A DNA stretch of 36,630 nucleotides from Ancylothrix sp. D3o (GCF_025370775.1 NZ_JAMXEX010000026.1:1-36630); one strand, 5' to 3'. Shown: positions 17,748 to 27,065, counted from the first letter of the stretch. A program made the numbers and translations. Notes: a model not told the origin generated them from the sequence alone.

Positions 17748-19238
17748 ATGAACTTACCCGTCATTTTAGACATTGCCTTGGGCTTAATTTTTTCTTATCT
17801 GATATTAAGCTTACTTGCCTCAGAAATTCAAGAATTAATAACAACTATCCTCCAATGGAGAGCAGAACATTTAAAGAAATCCATTGAAGTGCTAATTTCT
17901 GGAAGTGCCGAAGAATCAACTTCAGAAGCTCAGACAGCCCGACACCTTGCTAACTCGCTTTATGGTCATCCTTTGCTTAGAGATTTAAACCAAGAAGCAA
18001 AAGGCTCAATAGAAAAAGGATTTCGGAAAATTAGCGGCGGAATTATTAATTTAATTCGCTCATTGTCTCCAAACAAACAAAACGTTTTTGGGGAGAAAAA
18101 TAGTGGCCCCTCTTATATTCCCCCAGAAACTTTTGCCCGAACCCTCATCGATAAACTAAAAATCAAAGAACTAGCGCAAATGATCAGCTATGGGCGAGTT
18201 GAAAAATTCAAACAAGAAAACTTGCTGCAACAAATTGTCGAAATTTATCAAGACAGCGAACTCGCCGAAGAAAATAAACGGCCACTTCAGAAAGAGTTTG
18301 CCAAATTGGGAGAAAGCTTTGAGGAAATTTTGGCAGATTTTAAAGCCCAAAGAACTACCCTTGATGGCACAATTGACCGGCTGGCAATAAAAGTCGAGAG
18401 CTTTATTAAAAACTGCCAGTTGATATTACCGGCAAATGATCCGACACTGGAAACATTTTACAACCGGCTTGAAGTATTCCGGCAAGATAATTTCCATGAA
18501 AGTGAAAGAAAAGCCTTGCTTGCCAGCCTCAAACCCAGCCTCAACGAAGTTGTACAAATTATTGCCAAAAATCCCGTAGTGTACGCAGAATTTGAAAAAA
18601 TATTTCAAGACAAAAACAGCCCAACCTATCGCGGTATTGTAGAAATAATTGACAGCTTACCACTAGCACTTAAACAAAGCCTGAGTGAACTTGCCAGCCG
18701 CGCCAAAACCGGCACATTGAACATCGAAGAAGACATCCGCAACTTACAAGAACAAGTTGAAACCTGGTTTGATCGTTCCATGACGCGAGCCTCTGGTGTT
18801 TATAAACGTAATGCAAAAGGCGTAGCGATTTTGATTGGTTTAGTCGTTGCAATAGTTGCCAATGCTGATACAATTCATATAGTCAGCAGTTTGTCAAAAA
18901 ACTCGGCTTTGCGAGCCGCCATTAGCCAAAATGCTCAACAAATTGTTAGCAAAAATCCCGCTACTGATGCAACATCTCTAAGAGCATTGAATACCCAAGT
19001 CAGAAGAGCTTTAGACGATGTACCTTTACCCCTGGGATGGGGCGCACAAAATATCAGCGAACAGGCAGAGCGTAACTGGCAAATTCCCTATTTGCGACAA
19101 TTTTTAGGATGGCTGATCAGCGGAATTGCAATTTCTATGGGTTCATCTTTTTGGTTTGATTTGCTGAGCAAAGTTGTTAATGTACGGAATGCCGGTAAAG
19201 ACACTTATCCCAGCAAAAATGATAACTCCAACACTTAA
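17748..19238 (+). CDS. Membrane protein of unknown function, 496 aa, helical insert between terminal membrane segments
   Basis: Residues 1-24 are a membrane helix (LDIALGLIFSYLILSLLASE) running into EIQELITTILQWRAEHLKKSIE. The large middle (about 30-350) is charged and helical, with repeated Leu/Glu/Lys periodicity suggesting coiled coils. Two more hydrophobic helices follow near the C-terminus: about 359-375 (VAILIGLVVAIVANADTI) and about 450-475, ending SFWFDLLSKVVNVRNAGKD. A terminal (S/P)FWFDLL.K.VN.R.AGK motif recurs, as I recall, in uncharacterised membrane proteins of several phyla; no biochemical role is known to me. AAGGAG before the ATG at 17748 is an excellent ribosome site. It is monocistronic, with a terminator at 19292-19333. 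Confidence 0.85.
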   Translation: MNLPVILDIALGLIFSYLILSLLASEIQELITTILQWRAEHLKKSIEVLISGSAEESTSEAQTARHLANSLYGHPLLRDLNQEAKGSIEKGFRKISGGIINLIRSLSPNKQNVFGEKNSGPSYIPPETFARTLIDKLKIKELAQMISYGRVEKFKQENLLQQIVEIYQDSELAEENKRPLQKEFAKLGESFEEILADFKAQRTTLDGTIDRLAIKVESFIKNCQLILPANDPTLETFYNRLEVFRQDNFHESERKALLASLKPSLNEVVQIIAKNPVVYAEFEKIFQDKNSPTYRGIVEIIDSLPLALKQSLSELASRAKTGTLNIEEDIRNLQEQVETWFDRSMTRASGVYKRNAKGVAILIGLVVAIVANADTIHIVSSLSKNSALRAAISQNAQQIVSKNPATDATSLRALNTQVRRALDDVPLPLGWGAQNISEQAERNWQIPYLRQFLGWLISGIAISMGSSFWFDLLSKVVNVRNAGKDTYPSKNDNSNT

Positions 19239-19291
19239 TTACAAGAGACAATAAAGCCAGAGAAAATTAAAACAAAACATGACAAAGCCAA

Positions 19292-19333
19292 AAAACCGGT
19301 TTCTAAATAATTTTCCAAGAAATCGGTTTTTTT
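19292..19333 (+). terminator. Strong intrinsic terminator after the 496-aa gene
   Basis: AAAACCGGTTTCT (19292-19304) pairs over 13 positions, with one G-T pair, with AGAAATCGGTTTT (19318-19330), followed by a T-run to 19333. It lies about 50 bases after the stop. Confidence 0.85.
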
Positions 19334-19913
19334 GCCTGAGTCTGAACAAAAGTGTAGAGACAAGCCGACACAAATTTCATCTATGGGGAGGTAGCTTTTT
19401 TCATCGGTTTTATGCTAAAAAATCTCCTATCGTGCTAACAGCCCCACCGTTGGGGGTTCTAATGTTTTCTCAAACCAAAGACATAAACACATAAACCCCT
19501 GGTTTCATCGTGATCTCGCTCACAGTTAAACCATTGTATTTATAGATAAACTAATTATAAAAGCTGGATCGCTTAACCTAACTGTCTGCTTGCCCTCTCG
19601 ATGGCCACACTGACGAAATCAATGAAAAAGCGCCCCCTTCCTTCTTGCTGTCGCCTTACCTCTAAGAGCGGGGGAGTGGTTGTAAATCGAACGGTCAACC
19701 GGCACTCATCGCCGTCTCCAACCGATCCTATTGCAGGTAGAGGTATTTCTTATAGCCTAGCTATTTCTTTTTACCCAAAAAATTTTATCATATTCTAGCC
19801 GCCCAAAAAACTTGAGTCAACCCCGGATAAAGTCTTTATTTAACAGCGCTAAGGTAGATTTGAGTGGCTGACCAAAAAGCCAGCACAGAAATAAAACGAA
19901 AGGAGATAAAAAA
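19334..19913. other. 580-base gap ahead of the histidine kinase
   Basis: Two open frames (one at 19279-19494 overlapping the terminator, one at 19601-19798) lack ribosome sites and family resemblance, so I treat them as chance. A small hairpin CCCCA-CCG-TTGGGG occurs at about 19442-19456. No tRNA or known RNA was recognised. The gap may contain a long 5' leader or an unannotated small RNA. Confidence 0.4.
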
Positions 19914-20936
19914 ATGAACAACCTATTAACAGACCTAGAACACAGAAATGCAGCCCTAGAGCAAAAAGTTAAGGATCTCACAGAACAGATCAACCAAAAA
20001 GACAGGATTTTGGAAGAAAATCAGACAGAGTTCAACAGGCTAAAAGACCATTTGGTACAGATGGAAAAAATGGCAATGCTGGGTCAAATGGTCTCTGGAA
20101 TATCCCATGAAATTAATAATCCTATCAACTTTATTTATGGAAATTTACCCTATGTGGAAGAACACATAGAGGCGGTTTTAAAAGTATTAGAAACCTATCA
20201 AAGCGTCTATCCATCTAAAAATCCAGCCCTAGAAAATGTACTGGAAGAAACAGAAATAGATTTTGTTTTGGAAGATTTGCCTCGCCTGGTGGAGTCGATG
20301 AAAGTTGGGGCCGAACGAATTAGAGAACTGGTCTTAAACCTGCGAAATTTCTACCGTTTGGATGAAGCACAAATGAAAGAAGCCGATCTCAATGCCGGTA
20401 TTGAGAGTACCTTGGTAATGTTGCACAACCGCTATAAACAAAAAATAGAAGTTATTAAACAGTTCGGCGATTTGCCGCCGGTGGAATGCCACATCAACCA
20501 ACTCAACCAAGTATTTATGAATTTACTCGGCAACGCCATCGATGCGCTTTTGGTAAAAGAATTACAATGCTGTGAAGAAAATAACAAAACTAGCGTTTCC
20601 GACAAGAAAAAAATTGCCATCACCACCCAAAAAATTGCCGAGGATAAGGTTTCCATTACCATCTCTGATAACGGATTAGGAATTTCCGCCGAAGTTAAAA
20701 ACCGCGTCTTTGAACCGTTTTTTACCACCAAACCCATCGGCGTCGGTACCGGCTTAGGTTTATCGATTTCTCATCAAATTGTCACCCAAACTCATGGCGG
20801 AAAAATTTATTGTTTTTCCACCCCTGGCGAAGGCAGCACTTTTGTAGTAGAGTTGCCTATTCACCAGTCACAAAAACTCGCCCCTGAAAAACTAACAGAA
20901 ACAAGCAATCACCTTTCTATGGCCAAGAAAAACTAA
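19914..20936 (+). CDS. Soluble sensor histidine kinase, 340 aa
   Basis: It autophosphorylates a histidine for transfer to a response regulator. Residues 1-52 are a charged coiled coil, with no PAS, GAF or membrane segment. The HisKA region begins GQMVSGISHEINNP with phospho-acceptor His65 and continues to about 170 with an insert (SVYPSKNPALENVLEETE). HATPase_c follows: N box NQVFMNLLGNAIDAL, G1 DNGLGI, F box FEPFFTTKP, G2 GTGLGLSI. A short low-complexity tail ends the protein. AAAGGAGAT just before the ATG at 19914 is a strong ribosome site. No response regulator is adjacent, so it is an orphan kinase. The coiled coil could bring it to another sensor protein; the signal cannot be inferred. 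Confidence 0.93.
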   Translation: MNNLLTDLEHRNAALEQKVKDLTEQINQKDRILEENQTEFNRLKDHLVQMEKMAMLGQMVSGISHEINNPINFIYGNLPYVEEHIEAVLKVLETYQSVYPSKNPALENVLEETEIDFVLEDLPRLVESMKVGAERIRELVLNLRNFYRLDEAQMKEADLNAGIESTLVMLHNRYKQKIEVIKQFGDLPPVECHINQLNQVFMNLLGNAIDALLVKELQCCEENNKTSVSDKKKIAITTQKIAEDKVSITISDNGLGISAEVKNRVFEPFFTTKPIGVGTGLGLSISHQIVTQTHGGKIYCFSTPGEGSTFVVELPIHQSQKLAPEKLTETSNHLSMAKKN

Positions 20937-20949
20937 CAGAAAAAGCAGC

Positions 20950-22260
20950 TTAAAAAATAAAAATAACTCGTAGCTTCCAGCTACCATTTTCACGGATAAT
21001 TTCCACTTGGCTGATAAATTCTCGAAAATAAAACCGACGCTCTGATTCTGACAAATCTAGCCAAAACTGCTCTAGTGAAACCGCCTGAGCAATTTCGCGT
21101 AAATTTCCGGGTGGCAGTTGGGAAACTTGGCTTTGCAACTCAGCAATTTCTGTGCGGAGTTTGTAAGTTCGCAATTGTTCAGTTTCTCTATCTAAAATTC
21201 CGTTTTCCCTCAGCGCCGGCAACTGTGCAATAATTTGCTGTTTCGCTTCAATTTCAGCACATAATTTTTCTTTCATACCCTCCCGACGCGGCATTTTTAA
21301 ACCCCCGACTGCACGGGGTAAATCTTCACAAATTGCTTCAATTGTTTGTTTCAAAATTTCTTCATAAAGCATCGATTTACACTTAGGCCGGTTCGGGCAA
21401 TTTGTTGGACGTAAATAAAGATATTCTCGCTCTTTGCGATACGCCGTTACCCGCACCACCGTCATCGCCGAATCACAATTTCCACACACCACCAACCCAG
21501 AAAGCGAACGAGGAGAACTGGCAGTACGCGGTGGCAAAGATTGATTGCGGCGTAAAATTCGCTCCACCTGCGCCGCTTCTTCCCGTGAAATAATCGCCAA
21601 ATGAGTATTAGAAATTACCTCACCATTTTTAAAGGCTAAATCCCCTCGATAAACCGGATTTGTTAACCATTTCCGCCCCGTAGCTACCGAAATTTTTTTA
21701 CCATATTTTTGCTCTAAATAACGCACCGCACCGCGCAAAGAACCATAAAGCAAAAAATGTTCAAAAAAATCTTTCACCACCGGCGCCGCACTGCGATCTA
21801 GCACATAACGGTCTTTAGAACGCCGATATCCGTAAGGCGGTTTTCCGGGTGGCGGTAAAGCCTTGATACGGTTGCGAGCGTGCCCTTGGCGAATCAACCG
21901 GCTGCGTTGATTTTGCTGAATTTCACTAATAAATTTCAACAAATCTGAACGTTTAATTTCTTCTTGAATTATAAACTCCGATTCAATGGCAACAATTTTT
22001 AACCCTAACAATTCCAGTTTCGCCAAAACTTCGCAAACTTCTTGCACCGTATCCCCTAATTCTTCTAACCGGCGAATTAATAAATACTCCGCCCCCTCCT
22101 TTTTGCAATCTTTAAAAAGTTGCTTGAGTTGCGTTCGTTCCCCTAAATCAGTATAAATTTTATCAACTTCCCACCCCCACATCTCAGGAGCAGGTAAAGT
22201 TTCTAGGAGCGGGTCACTATAGGAATAAGCAATAATTTTATTATGGTTAAACTTTACCAA
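20950..22260 (-). CDS. Serine-recombinase-family protein with altered catalytic residues
   Basis: The 436 residues show a resolvase-like N domain (about 1-125), a Recombinase domain (about 140-245: GKPPYGYRRSKDRYVLDRSA, WLTNPVYRGDL), a zinc ribbon (about 265-310: CGNCDSAM, CPNRPKC) and a Glu/Gln-rich coiled coil with a C-terminal tail: the large serine recombinase plan. However, the N-terminus reads AYSYSDP where active enzymes have Y.RVS, and RLEELGDT replaces RLDRLGRS, so conserved arginines of the active site are missing. I recall similar proteins in other cyanobacteria, often labelled XisF-like; inactivity or a changed role is inferred. The start appears to be TTG at 22260, seven bases past the VOC stop codon, suggesting translational coupling. 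No att sites or prophage genes are nearby. Confidence 0.85.
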   Translation of the reverse strand: MVKFNHNKIIAYSYSDPLLETLPAPEMWGWEVDKIYTDLGERTQLKQLFKDCKKEGAEYLLIRRLEELGDTVQEVCEVLAKLELLGLKIVAIESEFIIQEEIKRSDLLKFISEIQQNQRSRLIRQGHARNRIKALPPPGKPPYGYRRSKDRYVLDRSAAPVVKDFFEHFLLYGSLRGAVRYLEQKYGKKISVATGRKWLTNPVYRGDLAFKNGEVISNTHLAIISREEAAQVERILRRNQSLPPRTASSPRSLSGLVVCGNCDSAMTVVRVTAYRKEREYLYLRPTNCPNRPKCKSMLYEEILKQTIEAICEDLPRAVGGLKMPRREGMKEKLCAEIEAKQQIIAQLPALRENGILDRETEQLRTYKLRTEIAELQSQVSQLPPGNLREIAQAVSLEQFWLDLSESERRFYFREFISQVEIIRENGSWKLRVIFIF

Positions 22261-22266
22261 AACCCC

Positions 22267-22626
22267 TCACTCGCTCAACTCAATAATATTCCCATCCGGG
22301 TCTTCTGTAAATAAAGCCGGTCGTCCAGAAGCACTCATCTGAAATTCGCACCCACAAGCAACTAATTTTTCTTTTGCCGCTTCCAGATTTTCTACTCGTA
22401 AAGCCAAATGCCTATTGCGTCCCCACTTTTGCTCATCAACCCGATCCGCCGGCACTTCTGAAGCCACAATTAAATGAATTTGACAATCGCCAATTTCATA
22501 CCAAATCCCCGGAAACTTTAGAACCCGCTCAACTTTTTTCAATTCCAAAATCCCGCTATAAAAATCCGCAGAGCGTTCTAAATCACTCACCAAAATAGCC
22601 GTATGGAGGTATTGAGTTACTTGCAT
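22267..22626 (-). CDS. VOC (glyoxalase/bleomycin-resistance fold) protein, 119 aa
   Basis: One VOC domain with both beta-alpha-beta-beta-beta modules: LHTAILVSDLERSADFYSGI opens it, RHLALRVENLEAAKEKLVACG starts the second module, and LFTEDPDGNIIELSE is the standard close with the metal-ligand Glu. The opening His (residue 8), the central His (RHLAL) and the terminal Glu fit a divalent-metal site. Members include glyoxalase I, dioxygenases and resistance proteins; the substrate cannot be told. AGGA six bases before the ATG at 22626 is a good ribosome site. The recombinase-like gene begins within ten bases of its stop on the same strand. Confidence 0.92.
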   Translation of the reverse strand: MQVTQYLHTAILVSDLERSADFYSGILELKKVERVLKFPGIWYEIGDCQIHLIVASEVPADRVDEQKWGRNRHLALRVENLEAAKEKLVACGCEFQMSASGRPALFTEDPDGNIIELSE

Positions 22627-23230
22627 AGTTTTCCTAGCAAAAATTGACCTTAAAAAAGCTTAACAACAAAATCTTTATTAACCCACCCTAATCAATCGGC
22701 TAATTATACCACACAGATTAGAAAACCGTTCAAATATTCCCTCTAAAAAAACAAATCTTTAACATAAAAATAACAGCCGGTGATTTCCCCTACCCAACCG
22801 CATCTATCAATCGGCCTCGTCAAAGCTCTCCTCCAAGAGAGATTTTCAGCAGCGGCTTGTGGCCCAAACAACGATTTCCCCCTCAGCGAATAAAAATTAA
22901 ATCAGGGGCGATATGTGAGAATATTTATTTTATCGGGAACACTAAAAGAGTAGAAAAACCGCCAGCACACTCAGTTACAACCACAGCTACGAGTCGGTGA
23001 CATCTTATTTATGTTGCCCAGCCAGAATAATTGTAATAAAACCTTACAAAAACCCAACCCCCATCAAAATATCCTCTTAGCCAATCAGAAATATTTTGCA
23101 ACATTCTCAAGGGCGAAAGATCCAAACCTTGAGCTAAAGTAAAACAAAGACCAAATCCCTCTTGTCAGACTTGCCCTGGGTTGAAAAAAGCTTCTCAAAA
23201 CCATTTATTACCTAGCACCCGGAGATAAAA
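22627..23230. other. 604-base divergent intergenic region
   Basis: It separates the minus-strand VOC gene from the plus-strand WD40 gene. I see one hairpin (CTCAAGG 23106-23112 with CCTTGAG 23127-23133) in the likely WD40 leader and a weak 43-codon frame from 23011 without a ribosome site. No tRNA, riboswitch or repeat family was recognised. Its length leaves room for a regulatory RNA. Confidence 0.4.
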
Positions 23231-24268
23231 ATGAAAGAAATGCAGCCAGAATATAACTTCCATAAAGCAAATTTATTGCCCACGCAGCCCTTAATATTCG
23301 CCGAAAAAAATACAGGCTTTTATAGCAATGACTTACTGGTTAAAGACTTAAATACCACTCTTGAAACTCTCCCCTTAAAATGCCTTAAAAGCCTTATTTA
23401 CCACGAAGACTCTGTTTATGATATAGTCTTAAGCTCGGATAAAAAAATCCTCTTCAGCACCGGCGCAGATAGCACCATCCAGCAGTGGGATACAGACACT
23501 TACCGCCGCCAAAACTCCCTCACCGGCCCCTCAGATGAAATTCGATGTTTAGCCATCAGTCCCGATGGAAAAACCCTAGCCAGTGGCAGCGATGATTGTC
23601 AAATAAACCTCTGGGATCTCAACACCAATACCTGCAAAAAAACCCTGGCCGGTCATACACAATGGCTTGCATCCCTCGCCTTTAGTCCAGACGGAAAAAG
23701 CCTCGCCTCCGCCAGCTACGACAGCACAATCAAAATTTGGGATGCCAAAAAAGGCAGCCTCAAACAAACCCTTGAATCACATCAAGACGCCGTTTTTTCT
23801 ATTGCCTTTAGTCCAGACGGCAAAACCCTCGCCTCCGCCAGCCGCGACAACACTATCAAACTTTGGCAACTCACCACTGGCTGGCTGCCAAAATGGAAAG
23901 TTCTCCAAACCTTAGAAGCACATACCGCCTCTGTTTTTGAAATAACTTTTTCCCCAGATGGCAAATTTCTCGCCTCTGCAAGCCGCGATCATAGCGTCAA
24001 AATTTGGAACCTAGAAACCGGCCAACTTTCCACCAACCTACAAGCACATTCCGACTGGGTAAATTGCATTGCCATCAGCCCCGATGGAAAACTTCTTGCC
24101 AGTGGAAGTGCCGATAAAACCATCAAAATTTGGGATTTAAACACCGCACTCTTAAAAACCACCCTCATCGGGCATACCGGCGAAGTTTTATCCCTTACTT
24201 TTAACGATAACAAAACCCTCATTAGCGCCAGTGCTGATAAAAGCATTAACTTTTGGCAAATTGATTAA
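23231..24268 (+). CDS. Seven-repeat WD40 protein, 345 aa
   Basis: After a 55-residue lead without signal peptide or membrane segment, seven WD40 repeats follow, one per blade. Each has the GH/AH...FSPDGK.LASAS.D.TIK.WD pattern: blade 1 (IYHEDSVYDIV) is the most diverged, blades 2-6 are typical (ISPDGKTLASGSDDCQINLW and similar), and blade 7 ends NDNKTLISASADKSINFWQ. Blade 4 has a longer outer loop (TTGWLPKWKV). Seven repeats make one closed propeller, so this is a complete scaffold with no fused enzymatic domain. WD40 propellers bind proteins; partners are unknown. GGAGAT shortly before the ATG at 23231 supports the start. Confidence 0.95.
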   Translation: MKEMQPEYNFHKANLLPTQPLIFAEKNTGFYSNDLLVKDLNTTLETLPLKCLKSLIYHEDSVYDIVLSSDKKILFSTGADSTIQQWDTDTYRRQNSLTGPSDEIRCLAISPDGKTLASGSDDCQINLWDLNTNTCKKTLAGHTQWLASLAFSPDGKSLASASYDSTIKIWDAKKGSLKQTLESHQDAVFSIAFSPDGKTLASASRDNTIKLWQLTTGWLPKWKVLQTLEAHTASVFEITFSPDGKFLASASRDHSVKIWNLETGQLSTNLQAHSDWVNCIAISPDGKLLASGSADKTIKIWDLNTALLKTTLIGHTGEVLSLTFNDNKTLISASADKSINFWQID

Positions 24269-24345
24269 TAAAAAATTAATCAACCTTTGCCCCTACTTTT
24301 TCTAATAACACCTCCTCGCACCCTTCTTTTCCATCCCCATGAATT

Positions 24346-24858
24346 TCAGCTATTTTTACCTTGATTCAACTGCCCAACTAAATGAATTAATTCCGGTAAA
24401 ATTAACTTTTCTAGTGCCAATTTAACCGCTCCCGAAGACCCCGGAATTGAAAACACAATCTTCTGGGAATAAACCCCAGCAATTGCCCGCGAAGCCATCG
24501 CCCGCGAGCCAATTTCCTGGTAGCTCAACCAGCGAAATATCTCCCCAAATCCGGGTAAAGTTTTGTCTAACAATCCCGCAAGGGCATCATAAGTAGTATC
24601 TCGCGGTGCGATGCCGGTGCCACCATTAAAAATTAAAACATCCAGATCAGAAACACCGCTCAACTCTTCTAACTTTGCCTGAATCAAAATCGGTTCATCT
24701 TTTAAAATTGCATAAGCCGTCACTAAATGGCCGGCCTGTGTAAGCAACTGTTGAATTAACTGCCCGCTTCGATCAGTTTCAGGCGTTCGCGTGTCACTAA
24801 CCGTAATTACTGCACAATTGACCTTGATTTTTTCTGTGTCTGGGTGAGGAGTTGGCAT
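24346..24858 (-). CDS. moaB: Molybdenum cofactor biosynthesis protein MoaB
   Basis: It belongs to the MoaB/MogA family, which adenylylates molybdopterin before metal insertion. The 170 residues show CAVITVSDTRTPETDRSG, DVLIFNGGTGIAPRDTTYDA with the GGTG and D motifs of the nucleotide site, SYQEIGSRAMASRAIAGV and VFSIPGSSGAVKLALEKLILPE, all in normal order. Gene symbols moaB and mog are used interchangeably in cyanobacteria. The start is ATG 24858. It is convergent with the WD40 gene, 77 bases away, and not in an operon with moaE, which lies 14 kb to the left. Confidence 0.95.
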   Translation of the reverse strand: MPTPHPDTEKIKVNCAVITVSDTRTPETDRSGQLIQQLLTQAGHLVTAYAILKDEPILIQAKLEELSGVSDLDVLIFNGGTGIAPRDTTYDALAGLLDKTLPGFGEIFRWLSYQEIGSRAMASRAIAGVYSQKIVFSIPGSSGAVKLALEKLILPELIHLVGQLNQGKNS

Positions 24859-24983
24859 AAATTTTTAGATTAGCGCCGCAGAAATTTTCTTTATTTAAAA
24901 AAGCACAAATTAACGCCGTTTCCAACGATAATTTATTAATTTTATCCAATTTTTTTAATACTTATTATTGCCTAAACAAGCGA

Positions 24984-25008
24984 GAATTAAGAAAAAAATT
25001 CTTAATTC
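24984..25008. other. Perfect AT-rich hairpin between psb28 and moaB
   Basis: GAATTAAGAA and TTCTTAATTC form a ten-base-pair perfect stem with a five-base loop of A (plus strand). It lies 39 bases downstream of the psb28 stop and could help end that transcript. It has no separate T-run. Confidence 0.5.
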
Positions 25009-25047
25009 CCCTTGCGAGGAGTCCTTAGCTGGCGATGTATTTCCACC

Positions 25048-25386
25048 TCACGAAGACTTCGTAAAGCCTAAACCCTTTTCCTCAGCATAACGCTCCATAA
25101 ACCGCATAAAACGCTCCCAAGCTTCAGGCGTTTTCATAACATAAATTGCCTCAAGGGCGGAAGCTTTGCCATTAACAAATTTTGCCTTAACTTCCCGCGT
25201 TGAAATTTCCCCTTCCTCATCAATCATATACATCCCAGTAATCTCATCGGTACTCTCTTGGGCGAGAGCTTTGGGATCTTGAAAATAAAAAGTAGCGGTG
25301 CCGTTTCTGCCATCCTTTGAACGCGTAAGACGAACATCCGGCACCACATCTTCGATGATTCCTCTGGAAAACTGTATTTGAGCCAT
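25048..25386 (-). CDS. psb28: Photosystem II reaction-centre assembly protein Psb28
   Basis: Psb28 binds the cytosolic face of photosystem II assembly intermediates (CP47 side) and takes part in PSII assembly and repair. The 112 residues match the family: [10 protein letters not shown] start, [52 protein letters not shown] and [20 protein letters not shown]. No membrane helix is present, as expected for this peripheral protein. The start is ATG 25386, with AAAGG about 15 bases upstream. Neighbours are not photosynthetic, which is usual for psb28 as a single gene. Confidence 0.97.
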   Translation of the reverse strand: MAQIQFSRGIIEDVVPDVRLTRSKDGRNGTATFYFQDPKALAQESTDEITGMYMIDEEGEISTREVKAKFVNGKASALEAIYVMKTPEAWERFMRFMERYAEEKGLGFTKSS

Positions 25387-25471
25387 AATTGCGCCATTAA
25401 ACCTTTGATAATGCCAACCCTATCATCCCATCTTAGGGGTCAACAGCGCAAACTCAGAACCCAAACACCGG

Positions 25472-27055
25472 CTAACCGGCCACCACAATGTAACTTGAAT
25501 TAACCGCCTCAGCTTGTCCCACCGCCACCAACGACTGATAAACCAGCGCCGCTATTTCTGCACGGGTGATATCGCGCAGCGGATTAAGGGATTCCAAATA
25601 AGGATGATTCACCACTATATTTTTCTCGGTTGCAGTTGCCACCTCATCGGTTGCATAACTGGGAATTTGAGCCCGATCACTATATACAAGCAGCGAATTT
25701 GGGTTGCCACCAACCAGCGCCAAACCATTAATCAAAGACACAATTGCCTGGACTCGTGTTAAGTTTTGATTTGGGCGAAACGTCTTGTCAGGAAAACCAG
25801 AAATAAACCCCATTTCGCTTGCTTTCTGAATTGCTGTTGCTGCCCAAAAAGAAGCCTGTACATCTGAAAAAACCGTCGCCGTTCTTTTAGCAGGAAGATT
25901 AAAAGTTTTCGCCAGCAACGCCGCATATTGAGCGCGAGTTAAATTCGTTTGGGGCTTAAATGTTCCATCAGGAAAGCCAGTAATAAAGCCTTTGGCGACC
26001 ATTGCGCTAATAAATACCTCGGCCCAATGACCTCTAATATCCGTTAAGCCTGTGGGGGGGATGGGGCTAGGCGACGGACTGGGCGTGGGGCGGGGCGTGG
26101 GTGTTGGGGTGGGAATAGGTGTCGGAGTTGGCGTGGGGATAGGTGTGGGTGTTGGCGTGGGAGCCGGTGTTGGCCCAGGTGCCGGCACCACATTGGCAAC
26201 TAAATCAATATCGCCTTTTATTTTGACAGGGTTAACTTGATTGCCGGCAGAAATAAGCTGTCTTGATGTCGCATTTTGTAAATCAAATTGCGTGTTATCT
26301 CGTAAGATATTTCCCCCCGGATCTTGGCTGCTGCCAAAATCGGGAATAGCGGTGCCAATGACAGTAATGCCATCTTGTGTATTCCGTTCTACAAGATTTT
26401 TTCGTAACACCGGCCTTGCTGTTCCAGAAATAACCATCCCACAGCGATTTTCTCTGATCTGGTTATCTGCAACCAAGGGCGCTGAATTTTCGCCAATCGC
26501 TAAAGCATAGCCAGTTGCCCGAAACACATTCCGCCGCACTTCTCCTTTGGCGTTTTTCACAAAAGAAATTCCGTTTCCGCCGTTTTGTGCAAATACGTTG
26601 TCGGTGACAATTGGCTGAGCAGTGCCGGTGGCATACACGCCTTCGCGTACCGAGTTGGTAAAGGTGTTGTTGACAATGGTGGGTGCAGTTGACTCTACCC
26701 AGACGCCGGTGCCACTACTGGCGCGGTTTGTTACCGTAACTCCCCGCAGTTGGGCTTGGTTATCCAGCCAAATTGTAATATTTTGCCGGCCAAAAGTCGG
26801 GCTATTGTAGGGTGCGCTTCCTTCAATGACGATGCTGCTTCCTTTGCTGGTTTCGCTTCCCAGCAGGGTAACACCGGCCGGTATAACCACAGGAAAAGCC
26901 TCCCCAGAGGCAGCGTTATAGGTGCCGGGGTTGAGTTGGATCGTCGTGCCGCTACTTGCTTGTTGCAGAGCGCGGTAAATTGTTTTAAAAGGCGCCGATT
27001 GAGTACCAGAATTAGTGTCTTTGCCGGTACTTGGGTTAACGTACACAGTAGCCAT
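25472..27055 (-). CDS. Beta-helix (DUF1565) surface protein with three SLH domains, 527 aa
   Basis: Residues 1-280 form a DUF1565/right-handed parallel beta-helix ([20 protein letters not shown] opening; repeating [26 protein letters not shown] turns). Residues about 290-340 are a Pro/Thr/Ser linker. Three S-layer-homology domains follow: [40 protein letters not shown] and a diverged third ending [17 protein letters not shown] domains anchor proteins to cell-wall polymers, so a cell-surface role is expected. No signal peptide precedes residue 1, and an in-frame TAA lies three codons upstream, so the start cannot be moved back. Similar beta-helix/SLH proteins with the same N-terminus occur in other cyanobacteria (recalled). 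The 36-base tandem repeat array starts just upstream. Confidence 0.92.
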   Translation of the reverse strand: MATVYVNPSTGKDTNSGTQSAPFKTIYRALQQASSGTTIQLNPGTYNAASGEAFPVVIPAGVTLLGSETSKGSSIVIEGSAPYNSPTFGRQNITIWLDNQAQLRGVTVTNRASSGTGVWVESTAPTIVNNTFTNSVREGVYATGTAQPIVTDNVFAQNGGNGISFVKNAKGEVRRNVFRATGYALAIGENSAPLVADNQIRENRCGMVISGTARPVLRKNLVERNTQDGITVIGTAIPDFGSSQDPGGNILRDNTQFDLQNATSRQLISAGNQVNPVKIKGDIDLVANVVPAPGPTPAPTPTPTPIPTPTPTPIPTPTPTPRPTPSPSPSPIPPTGLTDIRGHWAEVFISAMVAKGFITGFPDGTFKPQTNLTRAQYAALLAKTFNLPAKRTATVFSDVQASFWAATAIQKASEMGFISGFPDKTFRPNQNLTRVQAIVSLINGLALVGGNPNSLLVYSDRAQIPSYATDEVATATEKNIVVNHPYLESLNPLRDITRAEIAALVYQSLVAVGQAEAVNSSYIVVAG

Positions 27056-27065
27056 AAAGCTTTAT

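Noticed and set aside
19279-19494. 71-codon ORF after the 496-aa gene
   Set aside because: It runs through the strong terminator hairpin, has no ribosome site and no recognisable protein character.
19601-19798. 65-codon ORF in the gap before the histidine kinase
   Set aside because: No ribosome site, no domain and biased composition; probably chance.
20950-22260. Prophage or integrative element around the serine recombinase
   Set aside because: Neighbours are ordinary chromosomal genes, no att-like direct repeats or phage genes are visible, and the catalytic residues are altered.
23011-23142. 43-codon frame in the VOC/WD40 gap
   Set aside because: No ribosome site, Asn/Lys/Gln-rich composition typical of AT-rich intergenic DNA, no hydrophobic or conserved pattern.
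26052-26240. Plus-strand ORF rich in Gly-Val
   Set aside because: Antisense shadow of the Pro/Thr linker of the SLH protein; composition is imposed by that repeat.
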